From contig PVWD01000013.1 in the NCBI GenBank assembly GCA_003003615.1, forward strand, positions 1 through 46,565: DNA of 46,565 nucleotides, read 5' to 3'. Position 1 is the first letter of the stretch, and each line of letters opens with the position of its first letter. Positions 1 through 7,585 of the stretch are shown here, piece after piece. The position numbers and the translations under genes were made by a program. Source of the stretch: a filamentous cyanobacterium CCP2. GTDB taxonomy: Bacteria > Cyanobacteriota > Cyanobacteriia > Elainellales > Elainellaceae. Under the pieces are notes generated by a model. The model was not told where the DNA came from and searched no databases. It saw only the letters and a list, made by a program, of their open reading frames with translations.

Positions 1-457
1 GTATATATAAATATAAAATACTTGCTTGGGTTATATGTACAACCCGCAGAGATTGTTGTAACGACATCGGAGATCTGTTATCCAACTGGTATTCTCATGG
101 GATCTTTAAGCCTGCTCCATTGTCGCAACGATCGTCCCTCCCATATGGAAAACGATTTATTTGAGGAAGTATTATTGATTACGGGCAAGTAGCAAGGGGG
201 TTCAAAGGCAGTTTCCGTGGGAAGTATGAGTAAATAGATATAAAATGCTTTGAAGACACTAAAGATACCAAACGTGTAGCCATCTTTATATTGAATTGAG
301 CTGCAATAAGCAAATATCCAGAACGAGCACCTAAAATGATAATATGCATTTTATATGTAGACATTACACCTTGTATTTAATTTATACATATAAGGTGTAA
401 TGTATCAATGGACTTTTGCTCATTTGTACTTACTGTTTTTTACAATAAGCTGTACCG
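1..457. other. AT-rich upstream region of the telomere-resolvase-like gene
   Basis: No convincing gene is seen here; a short open frame on the minus strand between 179 and 364 has no ribosome site or recognisable content. The stretch is AT-rich and begins with a GTATATATAAAT-type run. It holds the 43-nt near-palindrome described separately and a TACAAT at 441-446 that could serve as a -10 box for the following gene, although no well-spaced -35 is visible. A promoter or a binding region for the neighbouring protein is the most likely content. Confidence 0.5.
361..403. promoter_or_regulatory. 43-nt near-palindrome upstream of resolvase gene
   Basis: The outer arms are perfect 12-bp inverted repeats, ACATTACACCTT at 361-372 and AAGGTGTAATGT at 392-403. 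The 19-nt centre is itself largely self-complementary, so 17 of the 21 base pairs around position 382 match. The centre is nearly pure A/T. It lies 54 bp before the start codon of a protein whose relatives act on AT-rich palindromes. It could be an operator, a resolution target or both; a transcription terminator is less likely because the stem is not GC-rich and no T tract follows. Confidence 0.6.
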
Positions 458-2686
458 ATGAACCGTAATAAGATTGTTGCTCTCTATCGTCAGCGCATTG
501 AGAGTGGGGAACGCATTAAATTATCCTCCAAGGAACGATCGTTTCTAGTTCAAGATTTTGTCCAAAAACTTCAGGGAATAAATGACCCAATCGCAATTAG
601 GGAGATGTGTCGTGATGAGATTACGCTGTTGGAGGAAGGGTATGGCCAAGGCAGTAATAGTACGACAAATTATCTTAGCAGGTATCGTTCGGCAATTACT
701 CAGGCAGTAGAACAGGGGATACTACTGTTGACGGAGAAGACAAAAGCAAGATTTGTGGGACATAAACAAGGGACGGGGGAAGCTTTTGAGGCAACGAATC
801 ATCTAGCGTGGAGCCTGATGCGTTATGACAATGCGGTTTATGCTCGAAACCGCCGGGCAACTAATGTGGGAAATAATCGGAGACAAGATGATCCGCAGCC
901 GTTTGTTCCCGATCGCTTTTTGGAGAAGGCACGCGAACTATTGGAAGCAACTGAAGCAGAAACACTGGCAGTGGGAATTGCAGCTTTGACAGGGAGACGA
1001 CATACGGAGGTGGCAGTTTCTGGTCAGTTTACTCTGACAAAACACCCTTATTTACTCGCTTTCGATGGGCAATTGAAGAAGGATACTCCGGTTGCTTATC
1101 CGATCGTGTCACTCATTCCGGCGGAAGCCGTTATGGAGGCGATCGATCGCTTTCGGACAATGCCGCAGATACGTGAGTTGCAGGGGCTTACTAGTGTGGA
1201 TCAACTAGTGGTTAATTTTAGAGCTAGGGTCAATTCTAGGGTGAAATTGCATTTTCAGAAAACGGGAATTCTGCCGCTTCTACCCGGTTTCCAAAGTGTT
1301 TCGATTCATCGTCTTAGAGCAGCATATGCACGCTTGGCAATCTATTTTTGGTTGCCGAATCAGGGGATGAATGAGCAACGATTTTTACAGTTTTATTTGG
1401 GGCATGTGGAGGCAAGCCAGATGGACGATGCACCCAACTCAAATGCAACGACTCATTATTTTGGCTATCGGTTGGTGGATGAATCAGGAAAACCAATTTC
1501 TGCTTCTGGCATTAAGTTAATGAGCTATCCGCCTCTTCCGAGACCCTCTCTTCAGCAAGTAGAGGAGCAATTGCAGTTTAACGAGGTGTTGAAGGCGATG
1601 GCACCTGATGTGGGTGAGGAGGATCAAAGTATGAATGTACCAGATACAGGTGGTGAGGAGATTGGAGAACGAGAGAAGGGGGAGGCGATGTTACCCAATC
1701 CAGCAATTGTTGATAATTTGCCCGCTAAGCCCAAAACACCTGCGAAGAATCGATATAAGGAAGTTACGGTCAATCTTAATACACTCTTGACTGCCGCTGA
1801 TGCTTTAGGGTTGCACTTACTGAAGGGAAAGGGGAGAGGGTATCAACTGTTGCTGCAACAAGTGCTTGAGGTAATTGGAAAACGACAGCACAACCAATCC
1901 CTTAGAAGGGAGGAAAATCAGGAGGAAATATCTGGACGATCGCTCGTGCAGGATGAGGAAGATAGGGATAAGTTAGTTCAGAAGATGGATGAGTTGTCCC
2001 AACAAATGACGGTTCTCAGTCAACACGTTCAAAATACTCAGGTAGAACGTGAGTCAGTATCGCTCTTGGCAAACGAAGTTACCTCCCTCCGAAAGCAACT
2101 TCAACAACTGATAGAGGAACGTGACTCGCTTCAGTCTCAGGTTGAGCGGTTGCTGCCGCTTCAGCAAGAAGGGCAAAGGCTCAAACAGGAGTTGCAATTA
2201 GCTCGCGATCGCCTGAATCAATTTCTCCATTTGGCCCAGGGGGCGGCTTCTGAGATGGCACCAGATTCTCAGAATCAGAAGCCGGAGGGTTCGCTTTCTC
2301 CATCAAACGACATTCCAGAGAATGCGCTAAAGGAAAGGGATGAAGGGACATTCAAGTCGAAATCTCATGATGTTTCTGCTAAGCTCTCTCCCGACGATCG
2401 CATTCCGATTGCCATTGATGCTCTCATCCGCTTTAACCAATCTTGCTCTGATATTGCTGAACGATGGTTCATTAGTACTAATGTTATTGCGATGGCCTCT
2501 GCGACCAATCCCGCAACGAAGGTTAAACCCTGGTTGGAATTGCACCCGGAGGTCGCTCGTCTGGTGCAGCAGCACAATCAAGCCATGGAGACAGATAGAC
2601 CCCATCATAATCGGGGCAAGGATAAAACTGAATTGCGTTCGATCGTTGATGCGTTTACGGAGGGGAGTCAAACGCAGCATCAATGA
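458..2686 (+). CDS. Telomere resolvase (protelomerase)-like protein
   Basis: Members of this family cut a palindromic double-stranded target and rejoin the strands as covalently closed hairpins, using tyrosine-recombinase-like chemistry. By eye the region from about 170 to 340 follows phage TelK. ALTGRRHTEV (catalytic Arg181) and the GQLKKD hairpin (Lys207) come first. IHRLRAAYARLA follows, with Arg287 and His284 where TelK has Lys. LGH (His316) and a THY with the candidate nucleophile Tyr334 complete the set. Residues about 1-150 are helical and may bind DNA. Residues about 500-625 are a long Q/E/L-rich coiled coil, and 660-715 form a further small domain. At 742 residues it is longer than TelK. 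No clear Shine-Dalgarno precedes the ATG. Whether it resolves telomeres or has another recombinase role cannot be told from sequence. Confidence 0.85.
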   Translation: MNRNKIVALYRQRIESGERIKLSSKERSFLVQDFVQKLQGINDPIAIREMCRDEITLLEEGYGQGSNSTTNYLSRYRSAITQAVEQGILLLTEKTKARFVGHKQGTGEAFEATNHLAWSLMRYDNAVYARNRRATNVGNNRRQDDPQPFVPDRFLEKARELLEATEAETLAVGIAALTGRRHTEVAVSGQFTLTKHPYLLAFDGQLKKDTPVAYPIVSLIPAEAVMEAIDRFRTMPQIRELQGLTSVDQLVVNFRARVNSRVKLHFQKTGILPLLPGFQSVSIHRLRAAYARLAIYFWLPNQGMNEQRFLQFYLGHVEASQMDDAPNSNATTHYFGYRLVDESGKPISASGIKLMSYPPLPRPSLQQVEEQLQFNEVLKAMAPDVGEEDQSMNVPDTGGEEIGEREKGEAMLPNPAIVDNLPAKPKTPAKNRYKEVTVNLNTLLTAADALGLHLLKGKGRGYQLLLQQVLEVIGKRQHNQSLRREENQEEISGRSLVQDEEDRDKLVQKMDELSQQMTVLSQHVQNTQVERESVSLLANEVTSLRKQLQQLIEERDSLQSQVERLLPLQQEGQRLKQELQLARDRLNQFLHLAQGAASEMAPDSQNQKPEGSLSPSNDIPENALKERDEGTFKSKSHDVSAKLSPDDRIPIAIDALIRFNQSCSDIAERWFISTNVIAMASATNPATKVKPWLELHPEVARLVQQHNQAMETDRPHHNRGKDKTELRSIVDAFTEGSQTQHQ

Positions 2687-2688
2687 TA

Positions 2689-2706
2689 TATATACATATG
2701 TATATA
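2689..2706. repeat. Perfect 18-bp AT palindrome
   Basis: TATATACATATGTATATA is fully self-complementary around the central CATATG and starts two bases after the stop codon of the resolvase-like gene. It lies in the 60-bp gap between two convergent genes. It has no T-tract and is too weak to be a classic terminator. It resembles in composition the short AT palindromes at hairpin-telomere resolution sites, but no sequence identity with a known site is claimed. Confidence 0.65.
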
Positions 2707-2746
2707 ACCACGGAACCTTGAACTCCTTTCCCCTACCATACCCTCC

Positions 2747-3721
2747 CTACAATCCATTTCCTACAATCGTGCAAAAGCGATCACGGCCTTCCTGTTTGGC
2801 TTGATAAAGTGCTTGATCGGCTAGGGTCACTAGGTTTACCATTTCTGCTTCGATGCTTGCTTCTATTGTTGCAACTCCTGCACTAATCGTAATATGCCCT
2901 TTTTGTGAACTCTCGTGGGGAATCGCTAAGCTTCTTACCCGTTCACAGATTCTCTTGGCTACAGTAGCCGCTCCATTCCCGTCGGTCTCAGGCATTAAAA
3001 TCACAAACTCTTCTCCTCCATATCGCGCTGCTAAATCTCCCGACCGATGGACGACGCTGGAAATTAACTGGGCAACTTGCTGGAGACATCGATCCCCTGC
3101 TGGGTGTCCATAGGTATCGTTATATAGCTTGAAATGGTCAATATCACACAAAATCAGGGATAAATATACTGAACTTCTGCCCCCAGTGCAAAGCTGCATT
3201 CGACGAATTCTCCCTTGTTCTTGCGCTATATATTCATCAAAGCGACGACGATTAGCAATTTGGGTTAACCCATCCATGGATGCCATTCTTTGCAAGTCAC
3301 GGTTGGCTGCCTCTAACTCCCGCTGAAGCTGCGTTTGCTCAATTAGCCGCCGTACCCGTTGCCGCAATACCGCCCAGTGTATCGGCTTCGTTACATAATC
3401 AACCGCTCCAACTTCATACGCTCGATCCACCGATTCTTGATCATTTAACCCAGTAATCATCAATATTGGCGTAGTTTGACCGTTTGGAAGCGATTGTAAT
3501 TCGGCACAACACTCGAAGCCATTCGTCTCCGGCATCAAGGCATCCAGTAATACAATATCTGGCTGTTGCTCAAAAGCTGCCAATGCTGCTTTGCCATCCT
3601 GCGCTTCTACAATGCGATACCCCTCCCGCTCTAGCAGTAGCCGAAGCTGCATCCGAACAAAAGGATCATCATCAACAATTAAAATCAGGGGAGCTTTATT
3701 CTGAGATATCGTGGTGTTCAT
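2747..3721 (-). CDS. Response regulator with GGDEF diguanylate cyclase output
   Basis: The 324-residue protein has an N-terminal receiver domain (about 11-125): acidic pocket Asp17-19, phosphoacceptor Asp60 in VLLDALMP, Thr90 and Lys112. After a short coiled coil comes a GGDEF domain (about 150-318) with the active-site sequence GGEEF at 235-239. Five residues before it lies RSGD (226-229), the product-inhibition I-site. It should therefore make cyclic di-GMP from two GTP when phosphorylated by a partner kinase, with feedback inhibition. No kinase gene is adjacent. The gene converges on the resolvase-like gene. The start codon has only a weak ribosome site (CAAGAAG directly before ATG). Confidence 0.92.
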   Translation of the reverse strand: MNTTISQNKAPLILIVDDDPFVRMQLRLLLEREGYRIVEAQDGKAALAAFEQQPDIVLLDALMPETNGFECCAELQSLPNGQTTPILMITGLNDQESVDRAYEVGAVDYVTKPIHWAVLRQRVRRLIEQTQLQRELEAANRDLQRMASMDGLTQIANRRRFDEYIAQEQGRIRRMQLCTGGRSSVYLSLILCDIDHFKLYNDTYGHPAGDRCLQQVAQLISSVVHRSGDLAARYGGEEFVILMPETDGNGAATVAKRICERVRSLAIPHESSQKGHITISAGVATIEASIEAEMVNLVTLADQALYQAKQEGRDRFCTIVGNGL

Positions 3722-3848
3722 CTTCTTGATTAACAGCTACTCTACCAGCTTTAACAGGACATTCAACGTGAGGATTGCCACCCACTGCTTCTGCTAGATT
3801 ACCCTCACGTCCACCCACTTCTAACGCTTTGTATCGCTCTGCTAGAGG
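3696..3848 (-). pseudogene. Open 48-codon gene fragment, no start codon
   Basis: Reading leftward, the frame between stops at 3849-3851 and 3696-3698 encodes a protein-like stretch beginning LAERYKALEVGGREGN and containing VGGNPHVECPVKAGRVAV. It has no ATG and overlaps the first bases of the GGDEF regulator in another frame. The composition looks like a real protein tail, so it may be the C-terminal remnant of a gene that once preceded the regulator. I do not recognise the family. Confidence 0.3.
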
Positions 3849-3892
3849 TTAAAAGCTGTACTGTTGCCAACCCATTCCTCAAATGCGATCAG

Positions 3893-3938
3893 TCCTTAAC
3901 TTCTCTGTATGGACTTTCATCGTTATAAATTCTATAAA
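3893..3938 (+). promoter_or_regulatory. Shared-type promoter of the RCC reductase gene (copy A)
   Basis: An upstream element TCCTTAACTTCTCTGTAT runs directly into a -35-like TGGACT. A 17-bp spacer follows, then a -10 TATAAA at 3933-3938. The start codon is about 80 bp downstream. The same element, at the same spacing, precedes three genes near 32 kb. The upstream half abuts the -35 box, which is where an activator would bind. Confidence 0.7.
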
Positions 3939-4019
3939 AAGAACAGAGCAACGGCATTCATCAAACGTTGTTAAAAACCGTCTTCTCTCAATTGTCCCAT
4001 CTTTTCGTCTGTTGTTTAA

Positions 4020-4784
4020 ATGGTGATGAATCCACAAACTCCGTCTGATCACAATATTTTGTTTAACCGATCGCAAGAGATTTTAAGCGACCTATATCAA
4101 AAAATTGATGATCGTTTAGCGTTACAACCACAACCCGTCCATCAACCCTTTCAAAGTTTTGCCAGTCCTGATGGCAGTTTCACTGGCAGCCTTCAAACGT
4201 TGATTGGAACAAACATTGACTGGTTAATTCATTCATCAATCAATGTTCCCAGTAGAGCATTCGGCACGATGCGGCTCACCGCTTGGCTAGAGCCATACAT
4301 TCAAGTTCCACATCTTGCCTTTGAGTTTGGGTTATTCTCTTCGCAATTACTTTTCTATATTGATTACATTCCTCGCGTTGATTTATGGACTCACCCGGAA
4401 TATGTTGAACAGTATTATAAACCCGTTGAACCCACCTATCTTCAGTTGCGAGATCATCCCAATCTAACTTTATTCGTCAGCAAGGGATTTTATGTGCGAC
4501 AGGTGCAATCTCCCACTCATCTCTGTTTTACTTGTCCAACAACTAATGATTCCTTTTCTCTACTGCAAGCCGTTGCTCATGAGATGTGTGATCGTTGGTT
4601 AGACTGGGTTGAACAAGCCAGTCCTGTAGCAATAGAAAAACAGGCAGACTTGGCAAAGCGCGATCGACAAATGCGACAAATTACAGCAGAACGTGATCCT
4701 GGAAATGCAATGGTTGAAAAGAGTTTGGGAGCTGAAATAGCGGGTCAAATCGTGCGATCGCTCTGGGACAAAACGGTAAATTAG
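4020..4784 (+). CDS. Red chlorophyll catabolite reductase-like protein
   Basis: RCC reductase is a ferredoxin-dependent bilin-reductase-fold enzyme; in plants it reduces the open-chain product of pheophorbide a oxygenase. The 254-residue product aligns by eye with plant RCCR: a WLIHSSINVPS segment, a pattern of beta strands ending in YIDYIPRVDLWTHPEYVEQYY (plant: LDLPHRKDL..NPDYLKEYY), and a C-terminal LAKRDRQMRQITAERD...GAEIAGQIV. The length fits a mature RCCR without a transit peptide. ATG 4020 or the ATG at 4026 may be used. It is monocistronic and driven by the shared promoter element at 3893-3938. Related bilin reductases of the FDBR family are an alternative, but the tail motif favours RCCR. 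Confidence 0.82.
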   Translation: MVMNPQTPSDHNILFNRSQEILSDLYQKIDDRLALQPQPVHQPFQSFASPDGSFTGSLQTLIGTNIDWLIHSSINVPSRAFGTMRLTAWLEPYIQVPHLAFEFGLFSSQLLFYIDYIPRVDLWTHPEYVEQYYKPVEPTYLQLRDHPNLTLFVSKGFYVRQVQSPTHLCFTCPTTNDSFSLLQAVAHEMCDRWLDWVEQASPVAIEKQADLAKRDRQMRQITAERDPGNAMVEKSLGAEIAGQIVRSLWDKTVN

Positions 4785-4805
4785 AACAGCTTTACAGGGG
4801 TTTAG

Positions 4806-5168
4806 TTATAAACTTTGCTGTCTTAGGTCATCTTGACGTTGCCGCGATTCCTGTTGTCGCTGCCTCATGCGTTCTTGTATCTGTTCTTGGTTTTGTTGCC
4901 ATCGTTGCTGTTGCCGATCCCAGAGGTCTTGCTGTCGCTGCCGTTGTTCCTGTAGGCGTTCTTGCTGCTGTTGCCGTAGGTTTTCTTGCCGTCGCCTTTC
5001 TTGCTCACGCTGTTGGGAAGGAATTATTTCATCTGAAAACTGCTTTTGAGACATTGCCTCAGTCATGCTTGCTGCACGATTTGTTAGTGGAACAACAAAC
5101 AGAAAGATGGCTGATAGAAGGAGACAAAATAGCTCTAGCCTTAGGAGCCGACTCAACAGATTTAACAT
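4806..5168 (-). CDS. Small exported Gln/Arg-rich coiled-coil protein
   Basis: The start at 5168 is chosen because GGGAG lies 8 bases before it; an in-frame ATG at 5207 lacks a ribosome site. The 120-residue product begins with a hydrophobic stretch (about 8-27) followed by NRAAS, consistent with a signal peptide or membrane anchor. The rest, from about 50 on, is almost entirely Gln, Arg and Glu in a helical pattern without hydrophobic core. It is not recognised as a known family. It converges on the RCC reductase gene with a gap of about 20 bp. Such tails are often low-complexity periplasmic helices. Confidence 0.6.
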   Translation of the reverse strand: MLNLLSRLLRLELFCLLLSAIFLFVVPLTNRAASMTEAMSQKQFSDEIIPSQQREQERRRQENLRQQQQERLQEQRQRQQDLWDRQQQRWQQNQEQIQERMRQRQQESRQRQDDLRQQSL

Positions 5169-5234
5169 ATCATGCTCTCCCTGAACTGTGAATGAACGAT
5201 CATCCATAAGTCCACTGTAGCGAAGACAGAAAGT

Positions 5235-7538
5235 TTAGATCTCCCTCTTTGCGATCTTCTTCATCGGGTTTGTGCCTTGAACCTCTTTTTCGTGTAAGTA
5301 ACGGTGAATCGCATGATCCAAGGTAGGCAGCAGCGTAGCTCGTTCACTTCCCAGCACACTATAAACTGGACGAGGTGCGATCCATCCCAAAGATTCATTA
5401 GGATGAGCCTGAACGTGTGCCGCATTCAGCCCAGCTTGTTTAGCAGTGAATCGGGCTAATTCAGCCCAAGTCGTCGCTCCCACATTGGCTAAATGCCAGA
5501 TGCCACACTCTCCATCAATCAACAGATCAAGAGTGACATTGACTAAATCGGGAACGTAGGTAGGAGAAACGGTGGTATCTTCGGTAGTCCTAAATGTCTC
5601 TCCGGCGGATAAAGTTAGCAAGGCGATCGTCAGAAAATTGTGCTGATCCCAAGGGCCAAAAAAGGCACTAGTGCGAATCACCAGCGAATAGGGATGTACA
5701 GCTAAGACCCATTCCTCCGACCTGGCTTTACTATGTCCGTAAACATTGAGGGGTGATACAGGGCTACTTTCCAAATAAGGTGTATTGTGACTGCCATCGA
5801 ACACAAGATCTGACGAGAATGTAACCAGGGCAATCTCTCGATGCAGACAGGCTTTTGCTAACACTGCGGCTCCCTCTGCATTGGTTGACCAGCACACATA
5901 AGGCTCTCGCTCTGCATCATCCACGCGCACGTATCCCGCCGCATTGATTACTGCCCAGGGATTCAGTTCTGACAGCATGTTGTGTACGGATACGCTGTTT
6001 GTAATATCCATTGCTTTGCGAGAGGCAAGCACATAGGGAATTCCTCGAACAGCGCAAATGCGAGCAAAGGCTTGCCCCAAAGTTCCAGTTGCCCCTGTAA
6101 TCAGGAGGGGTCTGGAAGGGGAAATAGTAGGTAAAGAGGAAACGGACGAGAGTAGACGGTGATGAATCGTGCGAGAGCGTTGCTTTATGTGTGTTTGGCT
6201 CTCCAGCTTTGCATCTTGTTGAGCGTAGCTAACTGGCGGATGCAGAAATCGATCGTCCCGTTGCCACCATCCGGGCACAGCCAAAAGCGGGTGCGGATAA
6301 GGTTGATTCTGGGATAAGTAACGAATCATCTCAGCCAGGGCAGTCGATCGAGGAGTGGGCGATCGTAAATCAAACACACCTGGCTCATAGAAGCCATTTG
6401 AGCGAGTCACCAGACTATTCCAATCATAGGCACCTAGCAGTGACCAAACCGTTACAGCCCGAACCGCTATGCCATCCTGTCGCACACTCTGCGCCGCATC
6501 CCAGACTTCTTGCAACCAGCGCAACTGTTCCTCGCGGGTACAGCCTAAGTGAACTTCTGTCACTGCGATCGGTAACTGATAGCGATTCCAGGTTTCATGC
6601 AGTAGGTCTTCAGGACTGGTTTTTCCCTCTACACAGACTCGCACTGCCGCCACATCTGCATAGTTGTGTTTGCCATTGCCCCCATGCGTATCAACCGGAT
6701 ACCACTCTAAACGCTCATCTAGAAACCGATCGCTTGTGATGTAGTGATTAACACCAACAATATCAGGGGGACAGGGATGCTCCAGAAACCATTCCAATTC
6801 TGCGGATTCAATTCCTGCTTGTTGCAAGTAATTCCACAGTGGATGACGGGCATCTACACGCCCGCAGAGGAGATCGAACGATAACCAACGGCGATGGTTT
6901 TCAAACTCGGCTTGATAGGCAAGCAGCGGCGTGCTGAATGTTTTGCCCAAGTCTTCGGTTTGCACCAGTTGGGCAGTGGCATTTACCTGGCGAATAGCTT
7001 GCATGGAGCAGATGATGGCTCTGCACTGGGCGAGTAGGGCGCGAATAAAGATAAAATCCTCTCGTCCATGCGGATACCAATGCCCATATAAGCCGCTGAA
7101 TCGTGCTGTTGTCAGGGGTTCATTGACGGGTGTGTAGTGGGTGATCCACGGATACCGGTGGGCAACAGCATCAGCAAATTCAGCCAGTTTTTCTGGAAAG
7201 GCAGGATCAACCAGACTGGTGTAGCCAGGGCCACTACCATGATGGATCAGTCCAACGATCGGACGAATTTCCAACTCTCGTAACCGTTCCAATCGCTGAT
7301 CTGCCCATGTCCAATCGGCTTGTTCTAACCCGTTTGGGGCAATGCGTTCCCATAGGATTGGATAACGTAAAGCCTGAATCCCCAACATCGCAAACCGATC
7401 GAGGTCTTCTAGCCGAGCCGCATGACCATTCCACTCCAACTGGTCGAAGTATTCGTCTCCAACTCGGTTGACGGTGCATTCTATTCCTCCCCAAAGTTCC
7501 AATGGTGGAGGAGCGATCGGTTCTTTGTTTGTCACCAT
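5235..7538 (-). CDS. GH1-like glycosidase fused to RmlD-like reductase (copy 1)
   Basis: The N-terminal half (about 15-430) is a TIM-barrel glycosidase of family GH1 type. HYTPVNEP supplies the acid/base Glu, and ITEVHLG is at the position of the nucleophile TENG motif. The C-terminal part (from about 480) is an extended short-chain dehydrogenase like dTDP-4-dehydrorhamnose reductase, with GATGTLG for the nucleotide, a FSSDLVFDG strand and YGHSK as the YxxxK pair. A GTG start at 7562 would add eight residues; ATG 7538 matches the paralog better. It follows the glycosyltransferase-mutase gene closely and is probably co-transcribed. The paralog at 10978-13227 has the same architecture. A role in building or trimming a deoxysugar/galactose-containing glycan is inferred. 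Confidence 0.85.
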   Translation of the reverse strand: MVTNKEPIAPPPLELWGGIECTVNRVGDEYFDQLEWNGHAARLEDLDRFAMLGIQALRYPILWERIAPNGLEQADWTWADQRLERLRELEIRPIVGLIHHGSGPGYTSLVDPAFPEKLAEFADAVAHRYPWITHYTPVNEPLTTARFSGLYGHWYPHGREDFIFIRALLAQCRAIICSMQAIRQVNATAQLVQTEDLGKTFSTPLLAYQAEFENHRRWLSFDLLCGRVDARHPLWNYLQQAGIESAELEWFLEHPCPPDIVGVNHYITSDRFLDERLEWYPVDTHGGNGKHNYADVAAVRVCVEGKTSPEDLLHETWNRYQLPIAVTEVHLGCTREEQLRWLQEVWDAAQSVRQDGIAVRAVTVWSLLGAYDWNSLVTRSNGFYEPGVFDLRSPTPRSTALAEMIRYLSQNQPYPHPLLAVPGWWQRDDRFLHPPVSYAQQDAKLESQTHIKQRSRTIHHRLLSSVSSLPTISPSRPLLITGATGTLGQAFARICAVRGIPYVLASRKAMDITNSVSVHNMLSELNPWAVINAAGYVRVDDAEREPYVCWSTNAEGAAVLAKACLHREIALVTFSSDLVFDGSHNTPYLESSPVSPLNVYGHSKARSEEWVLAVHPYSLVIRTSAFFGPWDQHNFLTIALLTLSAGETFRTTEDTTVSPTYVPDLVNVTLDLLIDGECGIWHLANVGATTWAELARFTAKQAGLNAAHVQAHPNESLGWIAPRPVYSVLGSERATLLPTLDHAIHRYLHEKEVQGTNPMKKIAKREI

Positions 7539-7585
7539 TTTGTCACCATAGAGTCTCTGCACCTCTCACTAGCAAGTTGCATTTG

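Noticed and set aside
1-30. Window start as a hairpin telomere end
   Set aside because: The first bases are AT-rich and contain GTATATATA, but only four outer base pairs are symmetric and the window edge is probably arbitrary.
2340-2804. 154-codon frame on the plus strand
   Set aside because: It lies almost entirely inside the resolvase-like gene in another frame and has no recognisable protein content.
4867-5049. Cysteine-rich 60-residue plus-strand frame
   Set aside because: It is the antisense reading of the Gln/Arg codon repeats of the minus-strand gene; cysteines are an artefact of CTG/TTG-rich complement.
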